From contig NZ_CP049780.1 in the NCBI RefSeq assembly GCF_011193355.1, positions 1,843,582 to 1,907,581 on the forward strand: DNA of 64,000 nucleotides, read 5' to 3'. Numbering within the stretch: position 1 is the stretch's first letter; each line of letters starts with the position of its first letter. Both the position numbers and the translations under genes were made by a program. The notes under the pieces are model-generated. The model was not told the DNA's origin. It worked only from the letters and a program-made list of their open reading frames with translations, and ran no database searches. Source of the DNA: Streptomyces sp. JB150. GTDB lineage: Bacteria > Actinomycetota > Actinomycetes > Streptomycetales > Streptomycetaceae. Positions 9,241 through 16,996 of this stretch are shown here, one piece after another.

Positions 9241-9653
9241 ACGCCGCGCTCCTGACCGGTCCGGCCGGTGTCGACGGCCGCGCCGTCCGGCACGATGCCG
9301 GTGACCGGCGGGAAGAACATCGACCCGTCCTCGTCGGCGATGTTCACGGCCAGGCCGGCGGGTTCGCCCATCCCCGGCACGATCTCGTCGACGATGCGGG
9401 CGCCCAGCAGCGAGGCGTACTCCATGGGCTGCCCACCGGGTGCCCGGAGCTCGGCGAAGCGGGCCAGCGCCGCCTCGTCGGTGAAGGCGCAGATCCAGCG
9501 CACGCCGCCGGAGTGCGCGGTCCACAGACCGCCGTCGGCCAGCGGGACCAGCAGGACCGACCTGCGCATCTCCCCCACGAGCGCCCGCGGATCCCCTGTC
9601 CCCGCCCGACGCTCGGCCACCCGCTCGGCGAGCGCCGTCCGCGACTGTTCCAC
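9237..9653 (-). CDS. SseB-domain-like protein, first gene of the toxin operon
   Basis: Protein of 138 residues. The segment from VLLVPLADGGLWTAHSGGVR through ICAFTDEAALARFAE matches the SseB N-terminal domain pattern found near type VII secretion and toxin loci in actinobacteria; its biochemical role is unknown. I chose GTG 9653 because GGGGGAG lies 5-6 nt upstream. Longer forms run back into a low-complexity tract and lack a ribosome site. The stop overlaps the next start as ATGA. A HrdB-like promoter lies about 36 nt upstream. Confidence 0.75.
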   Translation of the reverse strand: MEQSRTALAERVAERRAGTGDPRALVGEMRRSVLLVPLADGGLWTAHSGGVRWICAFTDEAALARFAELRAPGGQPMEYASLLGARIVDEIVPGMGEPAGLAVNIADEDGSMFFPPVTGIVPDGAAVDTGRTGQERGV

Positions 9654-9688
9654 GGCTTCTCCCCCTCGCTGTCCTCGTTGCTGACGAA

Positions 9689-9718
9689 ACCCTAGGACAG
9701 GACGTACGGGGCGGTCAG
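9689..9718 (-). promoter_or_regulatory. Candidate HrdB-type promoter of the toxin operon
   Basis: On the minus strand, CTGACC (9713-9718) is followed after 18 nt by TAGGGT (9689-9694). This predicts a transcript start near 9682 and a short leader to GTG 9653. Read by eye only. Confidence 0.45.
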
Positions 9719-9849
9719 CCGGTTCTCGTGCGGGGGTGGTGAGGATGTGGACGAGGGTGAGGGGTGGCCCCGGACGTCCGGGGCGCGGGCGCCCCGGTGC
9801 CACGGAACAGCGAGGCCCACCCGGTCCGGCAGCGGGCTGGAGGACCGGA

Positions 9850-9990
9850 CGGGCCGAGCGGGCCAAACGGGCCGAGCGGGCCGGGAAGCCGAGCGGGCCC
9901 GGAAGGCCGGCGATCCCGGAAGCCGAGCAGGCCCGGAAGGCCGGCGGGTCCGGAAGGTGAACGCGCTCGGAAGGCGAGCGCGCCGGATGA
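9850..9990. repeat. 17-bp minisatellite, GGCTTCCG-family copy 1
   Basis: The 364-nt gap 9654-10017 holds no convincing gene; several frames are open only because it is GC-rich and repetitive. From about 9850 imperfect units of 17 nt run in tandem (for example CGGAAGCCGAGCAGGCC). Their reverse complement carries a GGCTTCCG core, shared with repeats near 23.7 kb and 61.2 kb. A period of 17 is not a multiple of three, which argues against coding. Confidence 0.65.
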
Positions 9991-10017
9991 AGGAGGCGCG
10001 GGAAAGACGAGCCGGGC

Positions 10018-10671
10018 TCAGCCCTTGGCGGCCTTCTTCTCCTCGGCGTCCTGGATGACGGCCTCGGCGACCTGCTGCATGGACATGCGGCGGTCCATGG
10101 AGGTCTTCTGGATCCAGCGGAACGCGGCGGGCTCGGTCAGGCCGTACTCCGTCTGGAGGATGGACTTGGCGCGGTCGACCAGCTTGCGGGTCTCCAGCCG
10201 CTGGGTGAGGTCGGCGACCTCCTTCTCCAGCTCCTTGAGCTGCGTGTACCGCGAGACGGCCATCTCGATGGCCGGGACGACGTCGCTCTTGCTGAACGGC
10301 TTCACCAGGTACGCCATCGCACCGGCGTCGCGGGCCCGCTCGACCAGGTCGCGCTGGGAGAAGGCGGTGAGCATCAGCACGGGGGCGATGGACTCCTCGG
10401 TGATCTTCTCGGCGGCGGAGATGCCGTCGAGCTTGGGCATCTTCACATCGAGGATCACCAGGTCCGGCCGGTGCTCACGGGCCAGCTCGACGGCCTGCTC
10501 GCCGTCGCCGGCCTCGCCGACGACCGTGTAGCCCTCTTCCTCCAGCATCTCTTTGAGGTCGAGCCGGATCAGGGCCTCGTCCTCGGCGATGACGACTCGG
10601 GTCGTCAGCGGAGGCACGTGCGACTTGTCGTCGTCGGGCGCGTCTGCGGGCTGGGGCGACTCGGCGGTCAC
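10018..10671 (-). CDS. ANTAR-domain response regulator (PdtaR-like)
   Basis: Cytoplasmic response regulator of 217 residues. The receiver domain, about residues 24-140, has the acidic pair in VVIAEDEA, phosphoacceptor D75 in VILDVKMP, the conserved Thr in LMLTAFS and Lys in YLVKPFSKSD. A short coiled coil (LKELEKEVADLTQRLE) leads to an ANTAR RNA-binding domain at about residues 150-205. Regulators of this type bind paired hairpins in mRNA and act by antitermination; targets are not visible here. GTG 10671 has AAGGAG 5 nt upstream and removes a spurious extension through the tRNA gene. No sensor kinase is adjacent. Confidence 0.9.
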   Translation of the reverse strand: MTAESPQPADAPDDDKSHVPPLTTRVVIAEDEALIRLDLKEMLEEEGYTVVGEAGDGEQAVELAREHRPDLVILDVKMPKLDGISAAEKITEESIAPVLMLTAFSQRDLVERARDAGAMAYLVKPFSKSDVVPAIEMAVSRYTQLKELEKEVADLTQRLETRKLVDRAKSILQTEYGLTEPAAFRWIQKTSMDRRMSMQQVAEAVIQDAEEKKAAKG

Positions 10672-10764
10672 GGGGGCTCCTTGTTGCAGGGGGACTGCTC
10701 CCAGCAGGGTACCTAGCAGCACGGACACGCGGAGAACCGGTACACTTCTCACCGTCTTCGGCTT

Positions 10765-10847
10765 GCCCGGTTGGAGGAACTGGTCAGACTCGCGGCACTC
10801 AAAATGCCGTGCCCTTGGGCATGTGGGTTCGAATCCCACACCGGGCA
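10765..10847 (+). tRNA. tRNA-Leu (anticodon CAA)
   Basis: Complete cloverleaf: acceptor GCCCGGT pairs with ACCGGGC (10840-10846), discriminator A at 10847; the anticodon stem CGGCA/TGCCG encloses loop CTCAAAA, giving CAA, which reads UUG. The long class II variable arm (GCCC/GGGC) and T arm GTGGG-TTCGAAT-CCCAC are present. CC, not full CCA, follows in the genome. TACACT at 10741-10746 could be its -10 box. Confidence 0.95.
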
Positions 10848-10860
10848 CCTTCGGACAGGA

Positions 10861-10896
10861 AGCGGAGGATCGCGTTCGCGTGATCCTCCGCTTTTT
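10861..10896 (+). terminator. Terminator after tRNA-Leu
   Basis: An 11-bp perfect stem (10861-10871 with 10882-10892) with a 10-nt loop and a T-run ending at 10896, 13 nt after the tRNA. Positions 10897-11156 hold no gene I can support; see the rejected list for an ORF starting at 10927. Confidence 0.88.
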
Positions 10897-11156
10897 GCTG
10901 CGCGTCGTCACTGCGAGTGACGCACAGTGGCTCGTACGAGCTTCCATGGAACTGACGTCCGACAGAAAGCCCTCACGCTCCTACGCGGCGCCAAGTCCGA
11001 CGCCATCCGGAAGCTGTTTCACGGACACGCTCGACAGGCGGGCGTCGAGTGGACGGTGCCGGCCCGCGGTGGCGGCCCCCACAACATCTCGGTCGCCCGG
11101 AAGGCCTCAGTCGCCCTTCTTGACGCCCACGTCGGCGCGAGCACTGAACTCGCCGG

Positions 11157-12593
11157 TCACCGCCCGCCGCGGTCCTCGCCGATGTGGTGGACGTGCACGA
11201 GGTTGGTCGTTCCGGAGACCCCGGGCGGGGAGCCGGCCGTGATGACGACCGTGTCGCCCTTCTGGCAGCGGCCGTATTCGGTGAGGAGTTCGTCGACCTG
11301 GGCCACCATGGCGTCGGTGGAGTCGACGAACGGTCCGAGGAAGGTCTCCACGCCCCAGGTCAGGCTGAGCTGCGAGCGCGTGGCCGGGTCGGGGGTGAAG
11401 GCGAGCAGCGGGATCGGGGAGCGGTAGCGGGACAGCCGGCGGGCGGTGTCGCCGGACTGGGTGAACGCGACCAGGAACTTCGCGCCCAGGAAGTCGCCCA
11501 TCTCGGCCGCCGCGCGGGCCACGGCTCCGCCCTGGGTGCGGGGCTTGCTGCGTTCGGTCAGCGGCGGCAGGCCCTTGGCGAGGATGTCCTCCTCGGCCGC
11601 CGCCACGATCCTCGCCATCGTCCGGACCGTCTCCACCGGGTACTTGCCGACGCTGGTCTCGCCGGACAGCATCACCGCGTCCGTGCCGTCGATCACCGCG
11701 TTGGCGACATCGCTCGCCTCGGCCCTGGTCGGACGGGAGTTCTCGATCATCGAGTCGAGCATCTGGGTCGCCACGATCACCGGCTTGGCGTTGCGCCTGG
11801 CCAGTTTGATCGCGCGCTTCTGGACGATCGGCACCTGCTCCAGCGGCATCTCGACGCCCAGGTCGCCGCGGGCGACCATGATGCCGTCGAAGGCGGCGAC
11901 GATGTCCTCGATGTTCTCGACCGCCTGCGGCTTCTCGACCTTGGCGATCACCGGGAGGCGGCGGCCCTCCTCGTCCATGATCCGGTGCACGTCCTCCACG
12001 TCCCGGCCGCTGCGCACGAACGACAGCGCGATGACGTCGAAGCCGGTGCGCAGGGCCCAGCGCAGGTCCGCCTCGTCCTTCTCGGAGAGGGCGGGCACCG
12101 AGACCGCGACGCCGGGGAGGTTCAGCCCCTTGTGGTCGGAGACCATGCCGCCCTCGACGACCCTGGTGCGCACGCGGGGCCCGTCGACCTCGGTGACCTC
12201 CAGGGTGACCTTGCCGTCGTCGACGAGGATGCGCTCACCGGGCGTGACGTCGCCGGCGAGTCCCTTGTACGTCGTCCCGCAGGACTGCCGGTCGCCGTCG
12301 ACACCGTCCTCGACGGTGATGGTGAAGGTGTCGCCGCGTTCGAGGAGCACCGGCCCCTCGGCGAAACGGCCGAGCCGGATCTTCGGGCCCTGGAGGTCGG
12401 CGAGGACCCCGACGCTGCGTCCGGTCTCGTCGGCGGCCTTGCGCACCCGCCGGTAACGCTCCTCGTGTTCGGCGTGGCCGCCGTGGCTGAGGTTGAAGCG
12501 GGCGACGTCCATTCCCGCGTCGACCAGTGCCTTGATCTGGTCGTACGAGTCGGTGGCGGGTCCAAGGGTGCAAACGATCTTCGCTCGGCGCAT
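11157..12593 (-). CDS. pyk: Pyruvate kinase
   Basis: Glycolytic enzyme converting phosphoenolpyruvate and ADP to pyruvate and ATP, cytoplasmic, 478 residues, the usual bacterial length. The N-terminus RRAKIVCTLGPATDS, the substrate loop RFNLSHG, the catalytic Lys segment VIAKVEKPQAVENI and the metal-binding MVARGDLGVEMP are seen, followed by the effector domain with VAFTQSGDTAR. ATG 12593 has no Shine-Dalgarno; instead TAGGCT lies at 12600-12605, six nt upstream, suggesting a leaderless transcript. It stands alone on the minus strand, downstream (in reading direction) of the SIMPL gene. Confidence 0.95.
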   Translation of the reverse strand: MRRAKIVCTLGPATDSYDQIKALVDAGMDVARFNLSHGGHAEHEERYRRVRKAADETGRSVGVLADLQGPKIRLGRFAEGPVLLERGDTFTITVEDGVDGDRQSCGTTYKGLAGDVTPGERILVDDGKVTLEVTEVDGPRVRTRVVEGGMVSDHKGLNLPGVAVSVPALSEKDEADLRWALRTGFDVIALSFVRSGRDVEDVHRIMDEEGRRLPVIAKVEKPQAVENIEDIVAAFDGIMVARGDLGVEMPLEQVPIVQKRAIKLARRNAKPVIVATQMLDSMIENSRPTRAEASDVANAVIDGTDAVMLSGETSVGKYPVETVRTMARIVAAAEEDILAKGLPPLTERSKPRTQGGAVARAAAEMGDFLGAKFLVAFTQSGDTARRLSRYRSPIPLLAFTPDPATRSQLSLTWGVETFLGPFVDSTDAMVAQVDELLTEYGRCQKGDTVVITAGSPPGVSGTTNLVHVHHIGEDRGGR

Positions 12594-12599
12594 GATTCG

Positions 12600-12605
12600 A
12601 GCCTA
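12600..12605 (-). promoter_or_regulatory. Candidate -10 box for leaderless pyk transcript
   Basis: TAGGCT on the minus strand ends 6 nt before the pyk ATG, and no ribosome-binding site is present in between. The -35 region is weak. The rest of the gap 12594-12829 shows nothing else I can name. Confidence 0.4.
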
Positions 12606-12829
12606 GGCCTTACCCGCCGGTAGGAAATTGGCCGGGCGTGACGACTCAACCACCCGCGCATGAAGCGGTGTTGACAAGCGTCGCCTTGTGCGGCGGGGCG
12701 CTCCGATGAGCAATTCCACAACTCTTTTCCCGGTGGCGCCATTTCCCCGCAGTTTTCCCGGCATTTCCCCCGGATGACGCTCGACCGTCCTTTCGGCATT
12801 CGGTCGTGTGCCCGCCCGAGGCGGTATTC

Positions 12830-13555
12830 CTACAGACGGGGCGGCGCCATCGTGAAGCGGGCGTTGACCGCGGCGTACACGTGCTGACGCTGCGGCTCCA
12901 GGTCGAGTGCCGGGGCCGCCCCGGGCTCCGCCGACCCGAAGGCCGCGCCGCCCGTCCGCGCCCGCCCGAAAGCCGCCGGGTAGGCCGGGGCCGCCGGTGC
13001 CTCCGCGCCGATGTCGGCGAGCTCGACCAGCGCGGCCAGTGTGGTGCCCAGCGCCTCGGCGTACTCGCGGGCCCGTCGCACCGCCTGCCGGACCGCCTCC
13101 TGCCGGGCCTCGCGGTAGGTGGGCGAGTCGCGGCGCAGGGACCACCAGGGGCCGTCGACCCGGGTCAGGTCCACGTCGGCGAGGCGGGTGGTCAGTTCGC
13201 CGAGCGCGGTGAAGTCGGTCAGCTCGGCGGTGACGCGGACCCCGCCGTGGTAGGTGCGGATGCGCTCGCCCTTGCCGTGCTTGGTGAGTTCCGGGGTGAG
13301 GGAGAAGGCGCCCGTCTCCAGCCGTTCCACCGCGTCGCCGTAGGACTTCACCAGTTCCAGGACGGCCGCGTTGCGGCGGGTCAGGTCCTCCAGGGCGGCG
13401 CGCCGGTCGCGGCCGCGGGCGCTGACGGTGACGCCGATGCGGGCGATCTCCGGGTCGACCTCCAGACGGGCCTCGCCGCGGACGGCGATCCGCGGGGCGT
13501 CGGGGGTCCCGTAGGGGACGGCGGGCTGGACGTCGGCTGTGTCGGCGGTGGTCAT
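12830..13555 (-). CDS. SIMPL-domain (DUF541) protein
   Basis: Protein of 241 residues with the SIMPL/DUF541 pattern: an N-terminal strand RIAVRGEARLEVDPEIARIGVTVSA split over about residues 17-41, a helix RRAALEDLTRRNAAVLE, and a C-terminal EALGTTLAALVELADIG. The family is found in periplasmic or surface proteins of unknown biochemical role; this one has no obvious signal peptide. ATG 13555 has GGGG a few nt upstream; GTG 13564 would add three residues. It is divergent from the nucleotidase gene. Confidence 0.82.
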   Translation of the reverse strand: MTTADTADVQPAVPYGTPDAPRIAVRGEARLEVDPEIARIGVTVSARGRDRRAALEDLTRRNAAVLELVKSYGDAVERLETGAFSLTPELTKHGKGERIRTYHGGVRVTAELTDFTALGELTTRLADVDLTRVDGPWWSLRRDSPTYREARQEAVRQAVRRAREYAEALGTTLAALVELADIGAEAPAAPAYPAAFGRARTGGAAFGSAEPGAAPALDLEPQRQHVYAAVNARFTMAPPRL

Positions 13556-13744
13556 GCGCCCCACTGTGCCATCCCCGGCCGGGACCCGACCCCGAAGGGT
13601 GCATGGGAGAGGTCACCGGATCGCAACCTGGCGGACCTGTTGCCGTCGGTCATGAACGGGTCAGAATCTACGCGCGTCCGTCTACGCGCGTCATCGGCGC
13701 CGTCTTCGGCGCCGTCATCGACCGTGGACCGAGGAGAGCACGAC

Positions 13745-15559
13745 ATGCCGCTGAACCGCCGGAAGTTCCTGAAGAAGTCCGCCGTGACCGGAGCGGGCGC
13801 GGCCGTCGCCGGCGCGGTGGCCGCGCCGACCGCGCAGGCCGCCCCGGCGGCGCGGGGCGGGAAGCCGGCCAAGCGCTACTCCTTCACCGTGATGGGCACC
13901 ACCGACCTGCACGGCAACATCTTCAACTGGGACTACTTCAAGGACGCTGAGTACTCCGACGCCAAGGGCAACGCCAAGGGCCTGGCGCGGATCGCCACGC
14001 TGGTGGAGCAGGTCCGTGCGGAGAAGGGCCGCCGCAACACCCTGCTGCTGGACGCCGGTGACACCATCCAGGGCACCCCGCTGACGTACTACTACGCCAA
14101 GGTCGACCCGATCACCGCCGAGGGCGGCCCGGTGCACCCGATGGCGCAGGCGATGAACGCCATCGGGTACGACGCGGTGGCGCTCGGCAACCACGAGTTC
14201 AACTACGGCATCGAGACCCTGCGCAGGTTCGAGGAGCAGTGCGACTTCCCGCTGCTCGGCGCGAACGCGGTGGACGCGAAGACGCTGCGGCCCGCCTTCC
14301 CGCCGTACCTCATGAAGACGTTCAGGGTGCCGGGCCTGCCGCCGGTCAAGGTGGCCGTGCTCGGTCTGACCAACCCGGGCATCGCGATCTGGGACAAGGC
14401 GTACGTCCAGGGCAGGCTGGCCTTCCCCGGTCTGGAGGAACAGGCCGCCAAGTGGGTGCCGAAGCTGCGCTCCATGGGCGCGGACGTGGTCGTCGTCTCG
14501 GCGCACAGCGGCTCCTCCGGCACGTCGTCCTACGGCGACCAGCTGCCGTACGTGGAGAACGCCGCCGCCGACGTGGCGAGGCAGGTGCCGGGCATCGACG
14601 CGATCCTGGTCGGCCACGCGCACGTGGAGATCGAGGAGCTGCTGGTCACGAACGAGCGGACCGGGAAGACGGTCGTCCTCTCGGAGCCGCTGTGCTACGC
14701 CGAGCGGCTGACCCTGTTCGACTTCGAGCTGGTCTTCCGCAAGGGCCGCTGGGAGGTCGAGTCGGTCAAGGCGTCGCTGCGCAACTCGAACACGGTCGAG
14801 GACCACCCGTACATCGCCAAGCTGCTCGACGACGAGCACGCGAAGGTGGTGGCGTACGTCAACCAGGTCGTCGGGACCGCGACCGAGACCCTGACGACGG
14901 CCGACGCCCGCTACAAGGACGCCCCGGTCATCGACCTGATCACCACGGTGCAGGAGGACGTGGTGAAGGCGGCCCTCGCGGGCACCGAGCACGCCGCGCT
15001 GCCGGTGCTGGCGCAGGCCTCGCCGTTCTCCCGCACCAGTGAGATCCCGGCGGGCGAGGTGACGATCCGGGACCTGTCCAGCCTGTACGTGTACGACAAC
15101 ACGCTGGTCGCGAAGCTGATGACGGGCGCGCAGCTGCGGGCGTACCTGGAGTACTCGGCGGAGTACTTCACACAGACGGCGGCCGGCGCGCCGGTCGACG
15201 TGGACAAGCTGACCAACGCCGGCGGCCGCCCGGACTACAACTACGACTACGTCTCGGGTCTGTCGTACGACATCGACATCGCCCAGCCGGCCGGTTCCCG
15301 CATCAGGAACCTCACCTACGGCGGTGCCCCGCTGGACGACGCGCAGCGGTTCGTGTTCGCGGTGAACAACTACCGCGCCAACGGCGGCGGCGCGTTCCCG
15401 CACGTCGCCTCGGCGCCGGAGCTGTGGTCGGAGTCGACGGAGATCCGCACCCGGATCGCCGAGTGGGTGACGGCGAAGGGCGTGCTGGACCCGAAGGACT
15501 TCGCGTCGGCGACCTGGCGGCTGACGCGGAACGGCACGCCGGTGTTCCCGGCGCCGTGA
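13745..15559 (+). CDS. Tat-exported 5'-nucleotidase / 2',3'-cyclic phosphodiesterase family protein
   Basis: Secreted metallophosphoesterase of 604 residues. The N-terminus NRRKFLKKSAVTGAGAAVAG is a twin-arginine signal, with likely cleavage after AQAAPA. Metal-binding motifs run in order: GTTDLHGNI, LLLDAGDTIQGTP, ALGNHEFNYG, VVSAHSG and VGHAHVEIEE. The C-terminal half (about residues 380-600) is the 5'-nucleotidase substrate domain, with SPFSRTSEIPAGEVTIRDL and a NNYRANGGGAFP loop. ATG 13745 has GAGGAGAG 7 nt upstream. It probably hydrolyses extracellular nucleotides for phosphate and nucleoside recovery; the exact substrate is not determined. It converges on the monooxygenase gene with a 6-nt gap. 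Confidence 0.88.
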   Translation: MPLNRRKFLKKSAVTGAGAAVAGAVAAPTAQAAPAARGGKPAKRYSFTVMGTTDLHGNIFNWDYFKDAEYSDAKGNAKGLARIATLVEQVRAEKGRRNTLLLDAGDTIQGTPLTYYYAKVDPITAEGGPVHPMAQAMNAIGYDAVALGNHEFNYGIETLRRFEEQCDFPLLGANAVDAKTLRPAFPPYLMKTFRVPGLPPVKVAVLGLTNPGIAIWDKAYVQGRLAFPGLEEQAAKWVPKLRSMGADVVVVSAHSGSSGTSSYGDQLPYVENAAADVARQVPGIDAILVGHAHVEIEELLVTNERTGKTVVLSEPLCYAERLTLFDFELVFRKGRWEVESVKASLRNSNTVEDHPYIAKLLDDEHAKVVAYVNQVVGTATETLTTADARYKDAPVIDLITTVQEDVVKAALAGTEHAALPVLAQASPFSRTSEIPAGEVTIRDLSSLYVYDNTLVAKLMTGAQLRAYLEYSAEYFTQTAAGAPVDVDKLTNAGGRPDYNYDYVSGLSYDIDIAQPAGSRIRNLTYGGAPLDDAQRFVFAVNNYRANGGGAFPHVASAPELWSESTEIRTRIAEWVTAKGVLDPKDFASATWRLTRNGTPVFPAP

Positions 15560-15565
15560 CGCGTC

Positions 15566-16996
15566 TCAGATCCCGTCCGCGAGGGGCGTCAGCGCTTTCG
15601 GGCACCGCCCGGCCGGGATCCGGGGCTGTGGCTGTTCCAGGCCGAAGGTGGTGAACGCGGTCCGGTCCGGCAGGGGGTAGGGCTCCTTGCCGGTCAGCGC
15701 GTTGAGGATGGTCGCGCCGCGCCAGGCGGCCAGGCCGAGGTCCGGGGTGCCGACGCCGTGCGAGTGCAGTCCGGCGTTCTGCACGTAGACCGCGCCGGTG
15801 ACGGACGGGTCCAGGACGAGGCGGAAGTCGTCGTCCACGCGGGGGCGGCCGCGGCTGTCGCGGCGCAGGTACGGGTCGAGGCCGGCGAGGATCCGGTCGA
15901 GCGGGCGCTCGCGGTAGCCGGTGGCGAGGACGACCGCGTCGGTGGTGAGCCGGGTGCGGGTGCCCTGCTGGACGTGTTCCAGGTGCAGTTCGACCTTGGT
16001 GGCGGCGATCCGGCCGGCGGTGCGGACGCGGACGCCCGGGGTGAGGACCGCGTCCGGCCAGCCGCCGTGCAGGGTGCGGCGGTACAGCTCGTCGTGGATG
16101 GCGGCGAGGGTGGCGGCGTCGATGCCCTTGTGGAGCTGCCACTGGGCGGAGACGAGCGCGTCGCGGACGGGCTCGGCGAGGGCGTGGAAGTAGCGGGTGT
16201 AGTCGGGGGTGAAGTGCTCCAGGCCGAGCTTGGAGTACTCCATGGGTGCGAACGCCTCGGTGCGGCCGAGCCAGTGCAGCCGCTCGCGGCCGGCCGGGCG
16301 GGCCTTGAGCAGGTCGAGGAAGATCTCGGCGCCGGACTGGCCGGCGCCGATGACCGTGACGTGTCCGGCGGCGAGGAAGGTCTCGCGGTGGTGCAGGTAG
16401 TCGGCGGCGTGCACGACCGGCACGCCGGGGAGGTCGACCAGGGGCCGCAGCGGGTCGGGGACGTGGGGTTCGCTGCCGATGCCGAGGACGACGTTGCGGG
16501 TGTACGTGCGGCCGAGGGCCTCCGCTTCCCCGTCGGCGTCGAGCTGGGTGTGGTCGACCTCGAAGACGTCCCGTTCGGGGTTCCAGCGGACGGCGTCGAC
16601 CTGGTGGGCGAAGCGCAGTCCGGGGAGGTTCTCGCAGACCCAGCGGCAGTAGGCGTCGTACTCGGCGCGCCGGATGTGGAAGCGCTCGGCGAAGTAGAAG
16701 GGGAAGAGGCGCTCGCGGGACTTGAGGTAGTTGAGGAAGGTCCAGGGGCTGGCGGGGTCGGCGAGGGTCACCAGGTCGGCGAGGAAGGGCACCTGGAGGG
16801 TGGCGTCCTCGATGAGCAGGCCGGGGTGCCAGTCGAAGGCGGGGCGCTGCTCGTAGAAGACGGCGTCGACTTCGGTGAGCGGGTGGGCGAGGGCGGCGAG
16901 GGAGAGGTTCAGCGGTCCGATGCCGACGCCGACCAGGTCGCGGGGTGCCGCGGTGCGCTCGGTGCGGGAGTCGTCAGGGGCGGGGGCCGGGGTCAT
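15566..16996 (-). CDS. L-lysine/diamine N-monooxygenase of siderophore type (IucD/SidA/DesB family)
   Basis: FAD- and NADPH-dependent N-hydroxylating monooxygenase of 476 residues. The FAD motif GVGIGPLNLSLAAL (residues ~23-36), the substrate segment LQVPFLADLVTLADP, the NADPH motif VIGAGQSGAEI and the ATGY motif in VVLATGYRERP are present. Members hydroxylate lysine, ornithine or cadaverine in hydroxamate siderophore synthesis. ATG 16996 overlaps the decarboxylase stop by 23 nt, so the two products are probably made together; with a decarboxylase upstream, a diamine such as cadaverine is the likely substrate by analogy with DesA/DesB. No acyltransferase or NIS synthetase lies in the window. 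Confidence 0.88.
   Translation of the reverse strand: MTPAPAPDDSRTERTAAPRDLVGVGIGPLNLSLAALAHPLTEVDAVFYEQRPAFDWHPGLLIEDATLQVPFLADLVTLADPASPWTFLNYLKSRERLFPFYFAERFHIRRAEYDAYCRWVCENLPGLRFAHQVDAVRWNPERDVFEVDHTQLDADGEAEALGRTYTRNVVLGIGSEPHVPDPLRPLVDLPGVPVVHAADYLHHRETFLAAGHVTVIGAGQSGAEIFLDLLKARPAGRERLHWLGRTEAFAPMEYSKLGLEHFTPDYTRYFHALAEPVRDALVSAQWQLHKGIDAATLAAIHDELYRRTLHGGWPDAVLTPGVRVRTAGRIAATKVELHLEHVQQGTRTRLTTDAVVLATGYRERPLDRILAGLDPYLRRDSRGRPRVDDDFRLVLDPSVTGAVYVQNAGLHSHGVGTPDLGLAAWRGATILNALTGKEPYPLPDRTAFTTFGLEQPQPRIPAGRCPKALTPLADGI

Noticed and set aside
9736..10058. Small plus-strand reading frames between the toxin operon and the response regulator
   Set aside because: Several frames are open together over a 17-nt repeat, with no conserved residues or ribosome site.
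10765..10847. bldA, the developmental leucyl tRNA
   Set aside because: bldA reads UUA with anticodon UAA; this tRNA has anticodon CAA.
10927..11160. Short reading frame after tRNA-Leu that might be an integrase or phage remnant
   Set aside because: It runs into the 3' end of pyk in antisense, third-position GC is mixed, and I see no recombinase residues or repeated tRNA 3' end marking an attachment site.
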